NCBI RefSeq assembly: GCF_039621805.1
Contig: NZ_CP155073.1
Location: forward strand, 992,001-1,056,000
Length of the DNA: 64,000 nt
Direction: 5' to 3'
Source of the DNA: Paraburkholderia sp. PREW-6R
GTDB taxonomy: Bacteria > Pseudomonadota > Gammaproteobacteria > Burkholderiales > Burkholderiaceae
In this document: positions 16,438-24,846 of the stretch, one piece after another
Position numbering within the stretch: the first letter of the stretch is position 1
Layout of the letters: each line of letters opens with the position of its first letter
Position numbers and translations under genes: made by a program
Notes under the pieces: model-generated
Seen by the model: only the letters and a program-made list of their open reading frames with translations
Databases searched by the model: none
What the model was told of the DNA's origin: nothing

Positions 16438-17289
16438 TTACCGGTGGTACAAATGATGTTGAAGAATATAGTCCCACACCGCGGCGGGGACATGGCTTGC
16501 GGCCTGCGTGTGCGGCTGTGCCGGCAGCGCGGAATGCGGCTGCGTTGATTCGTGGGCAGCGTCCTCGTCGTTCGTGGCCAGGCTTTCGCCGTGCGCGTAA
16601 GCGAGCCGCTGGCCGACCTGCTCGCGCAGATGCGCGCGAATATCGGTGGCCGAGATGTCGAACGCGAGGGCCGTGTCGATCAGTAAATGGCCGCATGGGG
16701 TGCCCCGCAATACTTCGGCACTCGCACGGCGCCTGTCGATTTCCTCTGCGACCGCGGACGGGATCGACGCCAGATCGAAGCCGGGACGCGTGGCCGCGCC
16801 GATATGCGCGAACTCGAACAGGCGCCGCCAGTCGCGCCACGTATCGAGATGCACGAGCTGATCGGCGCCGATCAGCAGCACGATCGACGTATCCTGACCC
16901 TCACGCTCACGCCATAACTGCAGCGTCTCGATCGTGTAGGTCGGCCCGACGTGATCGATCTCGTCTGTTGCGACACGCACCGTTACGCCGGGCAACAGGA
17001 ATTCGCCGGCCGCCGCGCGGGTCATCGCGAGCCGATGCACGGCCGGCGTAACGTCCGCTTTCTGCCAGGGCTGGCCGGCGGGCAGCAGCACCAGCTCGGT
17101 CAGTTGCAGCACCTCGGCGAAGCGCCGTGCGAGCGCGAGGTGGCCGTCGTGGATCGGGTCGAAAGTGCCGCCTAACAGTCCGATCCGGCGGGACAAGGCG
17201 ATAGGGTGAGCGTTTGGCTTCAGGTGATGATCCTTTGTCGTATCGACGCGATGGGCGGTAATGGCTCGGAAAGCCTTATACCCAGTCAC
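16438..17289 (-). CDS. nadD: nicotinate-nucleotide adenylyltransferase
   Basis: A 283-residue enzyme that makes deamido-NAD from nicotinate mononucleotide and ATP in NAD synthesis. The N-terminal nucleotidyl-transferase signature is [20 protein letters not shown], and the C-terminal ISATDIR matches the family ISSTxxR. It is longer than usual (about 213): some 30 residues precede the first strand, and a 35-residue Gln/His/Ala/Ser-rich insertion (about 225-262) separates the core from the final helix [13 protein letters not shown]. Its start overlaps the hemF stop by 14 bases; a later start is possible because the first 30 residues are not conserved-looking. It is followed by rsfS, the usual order. 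Confidence 0.93.
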   Translation of the reverse strand: MTGYKAFRAITAHRVDTTKDHHLKPNAHPIALSRRIGLLGGTFDPIHDGHLALARRFAEVLQLTELVLLPAGQPWQKADVTPAVHRLAMTRAAAGEFLLPGVTVRVATDEIDHVGPTYTIETLQLWREREGQDTSIVLLIGADQLVHLDTWRDWRRLFEFAHIGAATRPGFDLASIPSAVAEEIDRRRASAEVLRGTPCGHLLIDTALAFDISATDIRAHLREQVGQRLAYAHGESLATNDEDAAHESTQPHSALPAQPHTQAASHVPAAVWDYILQHHLYHR

Positions 17290-18199
17290 GTGGCACGAGA
17301 AAATCGCTGTAAAGACGCGCTTCCGGGGTGCCCGGTTCGGGATGCCAGTTGTAGCGCCAGTTCACCACAGGCGGCATGGACATCAGGATCGATTCCGTGC
17401 GTCCGCCGCTTTGCAACCCGAACAGTGTGCCACGGTCGAAGACCAGATTGAACTCGACGTAGCGACCGCGACGGTACGCCTGGAAGTCCCGCTCTGCCTG
17501 GCCGTACGGAATGTTGCGGCGCTTTTCGATGATCGGCAGGTACGCCTCGAGGAATCCGTCGCCGACGCTTTTCAGCATGGCGAACGATTGATCGAAGCCC
17601 GGCGCCGAAAAATCGTCGAAAAAAATCCCGCCGATGCCGCGTGGTTCGTTGCGGTGCCTGAGGAAAAAGTACTCGTCGCACCAGCGCTTGAAACGCGGAT
17701 AAAGGTCCGCCCCGTAAGGCGCGAGCGAATCGCGGCACACGCGGTGGAAATGCTGCGCGTCTTCTTCGTAACCGTAATACGGCGTCAGGTCCATCCCGCC
17801 GCCGAACCAGAACACCGGCTCTTCACCGGGCCTCGTGGCAATCAGCAGCCGCACGTTCATATGCACGGTCGGGCAGTGCGGATTGTGCGGGTGCAGCACG
17901 AGCGACACGCCCATTGCCTCGAAACCACGTCCGGCCAGCTGAGGCCGCGCTGCGCTCGCCGAGCCGGGCAACGTGTCGCCGGCCACGTCCGAAAAGCCGA
18001 TGCCCGCGCGCTCGAAGAATTGGCCGCCTTCGAGAATGCGCGTGCAGCCCCCGCCGCGCAGCGCTTCGCCGGGTGCGCGCTGCCACGCGTCGGTTGCGAA
18101 CGGCGTGCCGTCGAATGCGCCGAGCGTGTCGGCGATGTGCGTTTGCAGGCCTTGCAGCCAGCTGCGCACGGCGTGTGCGTCGTAGGTCGAATCGGTCAT
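17276..18199 (-). CDS. hemF: oxygen-dependent coproporphyrinogen III oxidase
   Basis: A 307-residue cytosolic enzyme that oxidatively decarboxylates coproporphyrinogen III to protoporphyrinogen IX, an aerobic step of heme synthesis. Signature segments include [20 protein letters not shown] with the catalytic His region, [21 protein letters not shown], and [16 protein letters not shown]. The start at ATG 18199 gives the standard length (about 300); upstream residues in the open frame do not fit the family. It is upstream of nadD with overlap, and it feeds the heme pool used by the heme oxygenase elsewhere in the window, a loose link only. Confidence 0.97.
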   Translation of the reverse strand: MTDSTYDAHAVRSWLQGLQTHIADTLGAFDGTPFATDAWQRAPGEALRGGGCTRILEGGQFFERAGIGFSDVAGDTLPGSASAARPQLAGRGFEAMGVSLVLHPHNPHCPTVHMNVRLLIATRPGEEPVFWFGGGMDLTPYYGYEEDAQHFHRVCRDSLAPYGADLYPRFKRWCDEYFFLRHRNEPRGIGGIFFDDFSAPGFDQSFAMLKSVGDGFLEAYLPIIEKRRNIPYGQAERDFQAYRRGRYVEFNLVFDRGTLFGLQSGGRTESILMSMPPVVNWRYNWHPEPGTPEARLYSDFLVPRDWV

Positions 18200-18558
18200 G
18201 AATGCAGATGCAGAGGGCGACACGCTCGTCGTGCCGCAGGTTCTTCGTGAAGACATTGCCAGCTGACCGCCGCTGGACTGGCGACCGCAGGGCCTGGGAC
18301 CCGCTCCGTCGTCATGCATGGTCCCAAAATCCGCAGCGGATACGGTGGCGCGGCGGCCGCCATGCGCGCGCTGAACGGCGCTGCGCAGGGCTGACCTCGA
18401 CAGGAAATCAGAATGGCAACCGCTCGCGCAACGCGGGCTGCGCAGCAGCGGCCGCACAAGACTGCGGCCATGCGATCCGCTCATTGCCGCCGGCAAGCTT
18501 CATCGATGCCCGCAGTGTAGCGCCAATGGCGCCGCACGCAGGTTGCGCTCGACGGACC
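18200..18558. other. purD-hemF spacer, no gene seen
   Basis: About 360 bases lie between the purD stop and the hemF start on the minus strand. Open frames on the plus strand are the antisense of flanking genes. I see no terminator with a T tract and no confident promoter, though one for hemF is expected here. Confidence 0.45.
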
Positions 18559-19857
18559 TTAGTGTTTGCCTTCGGCCTTGGCGTCGTGTTTGCGGTTCAG
18601 CGCGCGGTAGCCGATATCGCGGCGATACTGCATGCCGTCGAACGAGATCTGGTTGATCGTCTCATAGGCGATGGACTGCGCGCTGCGCACCGAATCCGCG
18701 AGACCCACCACACACAGCACACGTCCGCCCGACGTGGTCAGCTTGCCGTCTTTCAGCGTTGTGCCGGCATGAAACGTAACCGAGTCCGCCGTTTCCGCCG
18801 GGATGTCGTTGATGCGGTCACCTTTGCGCGGCATGTCCGGATAGTTATGCGCGGCGATCACCACGCCGAGCGCGGTGCGACGGTCCCATTCGAGTTCGAC
18901 CGTATCCAGCGTGCCTGCAATAGCCTGTTCGACCACCTTCGAATAGTCGCCCTTCAGACGCGCCATGATTGGCTGCGTTTCCGGATCGCCCATGCGGCAG
19001 TTGAATTCGAGCGTTTTCGGGTTGCCCTGCGCGTCGATCATCAGACCTGCATACAGGAAGCCGGTGTAGCGGATGCCTTCCTTCTCCATGCCGCGCACGG
19101 TGGGAAGAATGATCTCGCGCATGACCCGCGCGTGCAGTTGCGGCGTGACGATAGGGGCGGGCGAATACGCGCCCATGCCGCCGGTGTTCGGGCCCTGATC
19201 GCCGTCGAGCAGACGCTTGTGGTCCTGGCTCGACGCGAGCGGCAGCACGTGCTTGCCGTCCACCATGACGATGAAGCTCGCTTCCTCGCCCGTGAGAAAT
19301 TCTTCGATCACGACGCGCGCACCGGCGTCGCCGAGCCGATTGTCCGACAGCATCATGTCGACGGCCGCGTGCGCTTCTTCCAGCGTTTGCGCGACCACCA
19401 CACCCTTGCCGGCCGCGAGACCGTCGGCCTTGATTACGATCGGCGCGCCTTTCGCGTCAAGATAAGCATGCGCGGCGGCGACGTCGGCGAACGTTTCGTA
19501 TTCGGCAGTGGGAATGGCATGGCGCTTCATGAAGGCCTTGGCAAAGTCTTTCGAGCTTTCGAGCTGGGCTGCTTCTCTGGTCGGCCCAAAAATCTTCAGA
19601 CCGCGCGAGCGGAACAGATTGACGATGCCCGCCGCAAGCGGCGCCTCCGGCCCGACCAGCGTGAAGGCCACCTGTTCCTTCTCGGCGAAATCGGCAAGCG
19701 CGGCCGGCTCCGTGATCTCGATATTGCGCAGACGCTCGTCCTGAGCGGTGCCGCCGTTGCCAGGTGCAACGTAGACGAGTTGAACCCGTGGCGATTGCGC
19801 GAGCTTCCATGCGAGAGCATGTTCGCGACCGCCGGAACCGACGACGAGTAACTTCAT
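18559..19857 (-). CDS. purD: phosphoribosylamine-glycine ligase (GARS)
   Basis: A 432-residue ATP-grasp enzyme for the second step of purine synthesis: 5-phosphoribosylamine + glycine + ATP to GAR. The N-terminal MKLLVVGSGGREHALAWKLA, the ATP-grasp loop IVIKADGLAAGKGVVVA, NTGGMGAYSPAP and the metal-binding GDPETQP are all present. The C-terminus ends in a short Lys/His-rich tail typical of Burkholderia homologues. It follows yebC by 109 bases in the same direction, a common pair in this group. Confidence 0.97.
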   Translation of the reverse strand: MKLLVVGSGGREHALAWKLAQSPRVQLVYVAPGNGGTAQDERLRNIEITEPAALADFAEKEQVAFTLVGPEAPLAAGIVNLFRSRGLKIFGPTREAAQLESSKDFAKAFMKRHAIPTAEYETFADVAAAHAYLDAKGAPIVIKADGLAAGKGVVVAQTLEEAHAAVDMMLSDNRLGDAGARVVIEEFLTGEEASFIVMVDGKHVLPLASSQDHKRLLDGDQGPNTGGMGAYSPAPIVTPQLHARVMREIILPTVRGMEKEGIRYTGFLYAGLMIDAQGNPKTLEFNCRMGDPETQPIMARLKGDYSKVVEQAIAGTLDTVELEWDRRTALGVVIAAHNYPDMPRKGDRINDIPAETADSVTFHAGTTLKDGKLTTSGGRVLCVVGLADSVRSAQSIAYETINQISFDGMQYRRDIGYRALNRKHDAKAEGKH

Positions 19858-19940
19858 GTGAATCCCCGAAACTAAAAAACCATGACGGCCGAGGCAACCC
19901 GCCCAGCCGCGAAAAACAGACCCACGCCCAACCCAACGCC

Positions 19941-19959
19941 GCGCGCCGCCGGGGCGCGC
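19941..19959 (-). terminator. GC hairpin between yebC and purD
   Basis: GCGCGCC (19941-19947) pairs with GGCGCGC (19953-19959) around a five-base loop, just after the yebC stop on the minus strand. A T5 run follows only about 25 bases later, so at best it is a weak attenuator within a yebC-purD unit. Confidence 0.3.
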
Positions 19960-19966
19960 ACACCGC

Positions 19967-20695
19967 TCATTCTTCCGCGATCGAGGCGTTTGTATAGACT
20001 TCCTGCACGTCGTCCAGATTCTCCAGCGCGTCGAGCAGCTTCTGCATCTTCACCGCGTCGTCGCCGGTGAATTCGACTTCCGTCTGGGGTTTCATCGTGA
20101 CTTCCGCTACCTCCGCCTTGAAGCCTGCGGCTTCGAGGTCGGCCTTCACCTTCGGGAAGTCGTTCGGCGGGCACAGCACTTCGATACTGCCGTCTTCATT
20201 CGTGACGACGTCGTCCGCGCCGGCTTCGAGCGCGGCTTCCATCAGCTTGTCTTCAGCGGTGCCAGGCGCGAACAGGAACTGGCCGACGTGGTCGAACATG
20301 AACGACACGGAGCCGTCCGTGCCCATGTTGCCGCCGTTCTTCGAGAACGCGTGACGCACTTCCGCGACCGTGCGCGTGCGGTTGTCGGTCATGGTGTCGA
20401 CGATCACCGCCGCGCCGCCGATACCGTAGCCTTCATAGCGGATTTCTTCGTAGTTCGCACCGTCCACGCCGCCGACGCCGCGCTGGATCGCGCGATTGAC
20501 GTTGTCTTTCGGCATGTTGGCGTCGTACGCCTTTTCGACGGCGAGGCGCAGGCGCGGGTTCGAGTCGATGTCGCCGCCGCCCATGCGCGCCGCAACCTGG
20601 ATTTCCTTGATGAGCCGCGTCCAGACCTTGCCGCGTTTGGCGTCGGCCGCTGCTTTCTTATGCTTGATGTTGGCCCATTTCGAGTGACCCGCCAT
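19967..20695 (-). CDS. yebC: YebC/PmpR (TACO1-like) family protein
   Basis: A 242-residue cytosolic protein of the YebC family. It begins [20 protein letters not shown], the near-invariant family start, then has [30 protein letters not shown] and [20 protein letters not shown], with a C-terminal acidic half. Older work calls the family a transcription regulator; mitochondrial TACO1 and more recent bacterial work point to a role in translation, so a DNA-binding label should be read with care. I use ATG 20695; an ATG four codons earlier is less likely. purD follows. Confidence 0.95.
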   Translation of the reverse strand: MAGHSKWANIKHKKAAADAKRGKVWTRLIKEIQVAARMGGGDIDSNPRLRLAVEKAYDANMPKDNVNRAIQRGVGGVDGANYEEIRYEGYGIGGAAVIVDTMTDNRTRTVAEVRHAFSKNGGNMGTDGSVSFMFDHVGQFLFAPGTAEDKLMEAALEAGADDVVTNEDGSIEVLCPPNDFPKVKADLEAAGFKAEVAEVTMKPQTEVEFTGDDAVKMQKLLDALENLDDVQEVYTNASIAEE

Positions 20696-21219
20696 ACTTT
20701 TCTCCATCGCGCACGCCGGCAGGGCGCACGCATAGTGCAATTGTCGTTGCGATCGCCGGCGCGTACGCGTGTTCGCGCGCCTCGATGTCAAACCGCCTGG
20801 TGGAACTGTGTCGGCCCGACCACGTCCGGGCGAGCGGCACCGGAGGCCGGCAGCGCGGTTTAAACGGGACGACGCGGTCAGCGGCGTTCAGCCGCTCAAG
20901 CAGGCGCCAGACGGGAACGCGTTACCCGCATTGATGCGCGCTTTCGCTTTTGCGTTGTTGCGTTGTTTCGCTAACCCGGCAGGTCCCGCATCACGGCGCG
21001 ATGCGCCGGGCGGTGGTGCAGGCCGGGCCGCTCAGGGAAAGCGACCCAGGCTGAGCCGCTCTTGAACGGATGCGAATTTTATCACGCCGCGACGGCGCGG
21101 CAGAGGGAGAACGAGCCGGAAAGTGCGTGAAATGGAAGCAGAAAGTGAGCGGAGTTTGCGTTGCTGCCGTGCTTCGCCGATGTTTCCAGCGTATGGCTTG
21201 CGCGTTGCCCCAAACCCTG
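20696..21219. other. upp-yebC spacer, no gene seen
   Basis: A 524-base gap on the minus strand, downstream of upp and upstream of yebC. Plus-strand frames of 60-100 codons here are Arg/Pro/Ala-rich and match nothing. I see neither a convincing -35/-10 pair nor an intrinsic terminator for upp; the AT-rich patch at 21069-21080 is the only likely promoter core. Confidence 0.4.
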
Positions 21220-21870
21220 TCAGTTTTTCGTGCCGAACAGGCGGTCGCCCGCGTCGCCGAGCCCCGGCACGATATACGCGTGCGCGTTCAGGTGCGAATC
21301 CAGCGAAGCGACATACAGCTTGACATCGGGATGCGCGTCCTGAAACACCTGCACGCCTTCGGGCGCGGCCACCAGCGCGAGGAACAGGATATTCTCGCCC
21401 GCCACGTTGCGGCGCTTGAGCACGTCCACCGCGTGCACGGCGGAGTAGCCGGTCGCGACCATCGGATCGCACAGGATGAACACGCGGTCTTCGAGGTCCG
21501 GCAGACGCACCAGATACTCGACCGGCCGATGATCGTCCGCGCGATACACGCCGATATGGCCCACACGAGCGGACGGCACGAGTTCCAGCAAGCCGTCCGA
21601 CATGCCGATGCCGGCGCGCAGCACCGGCACGATTGCGAGTTTCTTGCCGGCGATCACGGGCGCGTCGATTTCGACGAGCGGCGTGTTCAGGCGGCGCGTG
21701 GTCATCGGCAGATTGCGGGTGATTTCGTAGCCCATCAGCAGCGTGATTTCACGCAGCAGTTCGCGGAATGTGCGGGTCGAGGTGTCCCGGTCGCGCATGT
21801 GCGACAGCTTGTGCTGGATCAGCGGGTGATCGAGGATGAAAAGATTGGGAAAACGGCTGTCCTGAGTCAT
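21220..21870 (-). CDS. upp: uracil phosphoribosyltransferase
   Basis: A 216-residue pyrimidine-salvage enzyme: uracil + PRPP to UMP + PPi. The PRPP-binding loop is [19 protein letters not shown], and the uracil-binding C-terminus holds [19 protein letters not shown]. Other family marks are [20 protein letters not shown] and [15 protein letters not shown] start at ATG 21870; the frame is open much further upstream across the divergent SDR gene, which is only its antisense. Divergent from the SDR gene, with 226 bases between. Confidence 0.97.
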   Translation of the reverse strand: MTQDSRFPNLFILDHPLIQHKLSHMRDRDTSTRTFRELLREITLLMGYEITRNLPMTTRRLNTPLVEIDAPVIAGKKLAIVPVLRAGIGMSDGLLELVPSARVGHIGVYRADDHRPVEYLVRLPDLEDRVFILCDPMVATGYSAVHAVDVLKRRNVAGENILFLALVAAPEGVQVFQDAHPDVKLYVASLDSHLNAHAYIVPGLGDAGDRLFGTKN

Positions 21871-22096
21871 GGCGGGGGCGCAAACGGCGGCTAGAGGGAT
21901 CGGTTCGGCGTGCGGCGAGCCGGAAAAGCTGGCTGGCGACGCGCCACGGCGCAAGTTTACCGAAAGAGTGCCGCCGGAAGATACCGGAGATTGGCGCGCG
22001 CCGGCACAGTCCGGCACCAATTCTTCTAGAATCGGGGAAAGCATTGCAATGCCGGGACGCGCTCGCGTTCCCGGAACTCGCCACGAGGATACGCAC

Positions 22097-22876
22097 ATGG
22101 ACATGGGAATCGCAGGCCGCACAGCGCTCGTTTGCGCGGCCAGCAAGGGACTCGGGCGCGGGTGCGCGGAGGCGCTCGCCGCCGAGGGCGTCAACCTGAC
22201 GATCGTCGCGCGCACCGCGCAAACGCTGGAGGCGACCGCGGCCGACATTCGCCGGCAAAGCGGCGTGGAGGTGAAAACGGTCGCCTGCGACATCACCACG
22301 CCGGAGGGCCGCGCGGCCGCGCTGGCCGTCTGCCCCCAACCGGACATTCTGGTCAACAACGCAGGCGGCCCGCCGCCGGGCGATTTTCGCGACTTCACCC
22401 ACGAGGACTGGATCCGCGCGCTCGAGAGCAACATGCTCACGCCGATCGAACTGATCCGCGCGACCATCGACACCATGAGCGCGCGCGGTTTCGGGCGCAT
22501 CGTCAATATCACGAGTTCCGCGGTAAAAGCGCCGATCGACGTGCTCGGTTTGTCCAACGGCGCGCGCTCGGGGCTGACGGGTTTCGTCGCCGGGCTCGCG
22601 CGCAAGGTGGCGCCCACCGGCGTGACGATCAACAATCTGCTGCCGGGTCTGTTCGACACGGACCGCATCGCCGTGACGTTCGAGGCGCAAGCCAAAGCAA
22701 AGAACATTTCCGTCGACGAAGCGCGCAAGGAGCGCATGAAAAGCATCCCCGCCGGCCGCTTCGGCAACCGCGACGAGTTCGGCCGTGCGTGCGCGTTTCT
22801 GTGCAGCGTGCACGCCGGCTATATCACCGGGCAGAACTGGCTGATCGACGGCGGCACCTATCCCGGCACGTTCTGA
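22097..22876 (+). CDS. SDR-family protein lacking the catalytic tyrosine
   Basis: A 259-residue Rossmann-fold protein. The cofactor loop is intact ([20 protein letters not shown] at strand 4), and ITSSAVKAP supplies the catalytic-region Ser. Where the usual YxxxK should stand, the sequence reads [13 protein letters not shown], so both the Tyr and Lys are replaced. This is a known divergent SDR subgroup (3-oxoacyl-ACP-reductase-like, Ser in place of Tyr) often annotated as an oxidoreductase, but its chemistry is uncertain. The start at 22097 follows GAGGA at 22085-22089. Single gene; next is mgsA after 153 bases. Confidence 0.88.
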   Translation: MDMGIAGRTALVCAASKGLGRGCAEALAAEGVNLTIVARTAQTLEATAADIRRQSGVEVKTVACDITTPEGRAAALAVCPQPDILVNNAGGPPPGDFRDFTHEDWIRALESNMLTPIELIRATIDTMSARGFGRIVNITSSAVKAPIDVLGLSNGARSGLTGFVAGLARKVAPTGVTINNLLPGLFDTDRIAVTFEAQAKAKNISVDEARKERMKSIPAGRFGNRDEFGRACAFLCSVHAGYITGQNWLIDGGTYPGTF

Positions 22877-22896
22877 CCGGCGCCTGACCCGCATTG

Positions 22897-22940
22897 GATC
22901 GGCACAGTCTGATCGGCACGGTCTGATCGGCGCGTGATCA
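22897..22940. repeat. short imperfect tandem repeat
   Basis: Two 14-base units, GATCGGCACAGTCT (22897-22910) and GATCGGCACGGTCT (22911-22924), are followed by partial copies GATCGGCGCG and GATCAGCGCG. They lie in the gap before mgsA. No function is evident. Confidence 0.7.
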
Positions 22941-23029
22941 GCGCGTCGATCCGCGCTCGTTCAGCACGAGTGCAACGCATCACCATAACAATCACATCGC
23001 CATTACATCGGTTTCAGGAGTCTTAGGTC

Positions 23030-23419
23030 ATGACCACCCGCATTGCGCTGATCGCGCACGATCACAAGAAAGACGACATCGTCAGACTGGCCGGCGAATA
23101 CGTCGATACGCTCGCGCGCTGCGACATCATCGCAACCGGCACGACCGGCACGCGGATCGCCGAGGCGCATGGTTTGAAGGTGGAGCGCATGCTGTCCGGC
23201 CCGCATGGGGGCGACCTCCAGATCGGCGCGCAACTCGCGGAAGGAAGGGTGGACATGGTGATTTTTCTGCGCGACCCGATGACGCCGCAACCGCACGAGC
23301 CGGATATCAATGCGCTGGTCCGCGCGTGCGACGTGCACAACATTCCGTGTGCGACGAACATCTCCACCGCGCGCATGGTGCTCGACGTGTTGACGCTGCG
23401 CCTTACGCAACAGGTTTGA
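23030..23419 (+). CDS. mgsA: methylglyoxal synthase
   Basis: A 129-residue enzyme that converts dihydroxyacetone phosphate to methylglyoxal and phosphate, a phosphate-releasing bypass of lower glycolysis. Family residues include [11 protein letters not shown] at the N-terminus, the phosphate loop [19 protein letters not shown] with the catalytic Asp, and [15 protein letters not shown]. It is slightly shorter than the E. coli enzyme (152). It precedes a quinone reductase by 55 bases; since methylglyoxal and quinones are both reactive electrophiles, a stress link is possible but only inferred. Confidence 0.97.
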   Translation: MTTRIALIAHDHKKDDIVRLAGEYVDTLARCDIIATGTTGTRIAEAHGLKVERMLSGPHGGDLQIGAQLAEGRVDMVIFLRDPMTPQPHEPDINALVRACDVHNIPCATNISTARMVLDVLTLRLTQQV

Positions 23420-23474
23420 CGAACGGTGGGCCCGCGGCCGGATCGGGCTCAACTCACCCACATATCAAGGAGGC

Positions 23475-24452
23475 ATGATGGTCAAGGCAATCCGATTCGA
23501 TAAGGCAGGCGGCCCGGAAGTGATGAAATGGGTAGACGTCGACGTGGGCGAGCCGGGTGCGGGCGAGATCCGCATCCGTCAGACAGCGGTCGGCCTGAAT
23601 TTCATCGACGTGTATTTCCGCACAGGCCTTTACCCGCTGCCGCTGCCGGGCGGTCTGGGCATGGAAGCGGCCGGCGAGGTGAATGCGGTCGGCCCGGGCG
23701 TGACCGATCTCAGCGTGGGCGACCGCGTCGCCTACGTCGCGCGGCCGCCGGGCGCCTATACGCAGGAGCGCGTGCTGCCGGCAGCGCAGGTCGTCAAGGT
23801 GCCGGACGGGTTGACCGATGAACAGGCCGCGTCGGTGATGCTGCAAGGGCTCACCGCGCAATATCTGTTGCGCCGCACGTATCCGGTCAAAGCGGGCGAC
23901 ACGATCCTGATTCAGGCTGCGGCGGGCGGCGTCGGACTGCTCATGTGCCAGATGGCGAAGGCGCTGGGCGCAACGGTGATCGGCACGGTCGGCTCGGACG
24001 AAAAGGCCGGGATCGCCAAAGCGCATGGGTGCGATCATGCGATCGTGTACACGCACGAAAACTTCACGAGGCGCGTGCGCGAAATCACCAATGGCGCGGG
24101 CGTGCCGGTGGTCTACGACTCGATCGGCAAGGACACATTTGCGGCGTCGCTCGACTGTCTCGCGCCGCTTGGTATGTTCGTGAGCTTCGGCAATGCGTCG
24201 GGTCCGTTGCCGCCGATCGACTCGTCGGAATTAGCCGGGCGTGGATCGTTGTTCTTTACGCGTCCCACGCTGTTCACGTACATCGGCAAACGCAGCGATT
24301 ACGAGGCGATGTCGGCTGAACTGTTCGACATGCTGGTGTCAGGCAAGGTCAAAGCCAGTGTCAATCAGCGTTATGCGCTGGCCGACGTCGGCCGCGCGCA
24401 TGAGGACCTGGAAGCGCGCCGCACGACGGGGTCCACCGTCCTGCTGCCGTAA
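23475..24452 (+). CDS. NADPH:quinone oxidoreductase, zeta-crystallin type
   Basis: A 325-residue zinc-free medium-chain dehydrogenase/reductase. It has the GroES-like N-terminal half (VGLNFIDVYFRTGLYPLPLP, GMEAAGEVNAVG) and a Rossmann half with IQAAAGGVGLLMCQMAKALG for NADPH. The length and the segment SFGNASGPLPPID match Qor-type one-electron quinone reductases. AAGGAGG (23467-23473) precedes two adjacent ATGs (23475 and 23478); the second has the better spacing. A strong hairpin follows the gene. Confidence 0.92.
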   Translation: MMVKAIRFDKAGGPEVMKWVDVDVGEPGAGEIRIRQTAVGLNFIDVYFRTGLYPLPLPGGLGMEAAGEVNAVGPGVTDLSVGDRVAYVARPPGAYTQERVLPAAQVVKVPDGLTDEQAASVMLQGLTAQYLLRRTYPVKAGDTILIQAAAGGVGLLMCQMAKALGATVIGTVGSDEKAGIAKAHGCDHAIVYTHENFTRRVREITNGAGVPVVYDSIGKDTFAASLDCLAPLGMFVSFGNASGPLPPIDSSELAGRGSLFFTRPTLFTYIGKRSDYEAMSAELFDMLVSGKVKASVNQRYALADVGRAHEDLEARRTTGSTVLLP

Positions 24453-24505
24453 CTTCACGCAGCGTTGATGCCGCGCGTACGCGGCTGAACCTCCGCGCAA
24501 CAGAG

Positions 24506-24555
24506 CAGGGCCGCTCCATCGTCAGATGGCGCGGCCCTGTCCGTTTACGCGATTT
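24506..24555 (+). terminator. intrinsic terminator after the quinone reductase gene
   Basis: CAGGGCCGC (24506-24514) pairs with GCGGCCCTG (24531-24539); inside, CCATC (24516-24520) and GATGG (24525-24529) extend the stem to a GTCA loop, with one mismatch. A T5 run lies 11 bases further on. It separates the quinone reductase from the kdp operon. Confidence 0.7.
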
Positions 24556-24586
24556 TTATACGCGTTTGCCGAGCTTTAATCCGTCC

Positions 24587-24612
24587 TTTACGCCGTTACA
24601 CATATTGTTACA
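24587..24612 (+). promoter_or_regulatory. candidate KdpE-type direct repeat upstream of the kdp operon
   Basis: GTTACA occurs at 24595-24600 and again at 24607-24612, 12 bases apart, preceded by a related TTTACG at 24587-24592. Direct repeats at about one helical turn are typical sites for OmpR/PhoB-class regulators such as KdpE, encoded at the end of this operon. The location, 30-60 bases before the first kdp start codon, fits. I could not place a convincing sigma-70 -10 box. Confidence 0.4.
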
Positions 24613-24643
24613 TCTATCCAAAGTCCGTGAATGGAGAACAAGA

Positions 24644-24757
24644 ATGGATGTGCTGTATGTCGGGGGGCTCGTGCTATTTGCCGCGCTGACCTTTGCCTTG
24701 ATTGCCGGCTGCGAGAAGCTGATGCAGTTCCGTCGTGGACAGGGAGCCCGGTCATGA
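24644..24757 (+). CDS. 37-residue membrane peptide ahead of kdpF
   Basis: A small coding region of 37 residues: a short N-terminus (MDVLYVGGLVLF), one hydrophobic helix ending AALTFALIAGCE, then a basic tail with KLMQFRRGQGARS. GGAG at 24633-24636 is seven bases before the ATG, and its stop overlaps the kdpF start in the ATGA form (24754-24757), so the two are translationally coupled. That, the codon use and the membrane-peptide shape make it credible. Likely a single-span inner-membrane peptide with the basic end in the cytoplasm. By position it may be an extra Kdp complex peptide, or a leader that couples translation to kdpF. No function is known to me. Confidence 0.7.
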   Translation: MDVLYVGGLVLFAALTFALIAGCEKLMQFRRGQGARS

Positions 24758-24846
24758 ACTGGATTCTCTGGCTGTCCGGCGCGGCGACCGCGCTGCTGTT
24801 CGTCTATCTGGTCTATGCGCTGCTGCGCGCGGAGGACATTGAATGA
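24754..24846 (+). CDS. kdpF: potassium-transporting ATPase small subunit KdpF
   Basis: A 30-residue single-span peptide: MNWILWLSGAATALLFVYLV followed by YALLRAEDIE. The tail Y-x-L-L-R-A/P-E is the KdpF hallmark. KdpF sits beside KdpA and stabilises the KdpFABC potassium pump in the inner membrane. AGGGAG precedes the ATG, its start overlaps the upstream small gene by four bases and its stop overlaps the kdpA start by four (24843-24846), so translation is coupled along the chain. Confidence 0.93.
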   Translation: MNWILWLSGAATALLFVYLVYALLRAEDIE

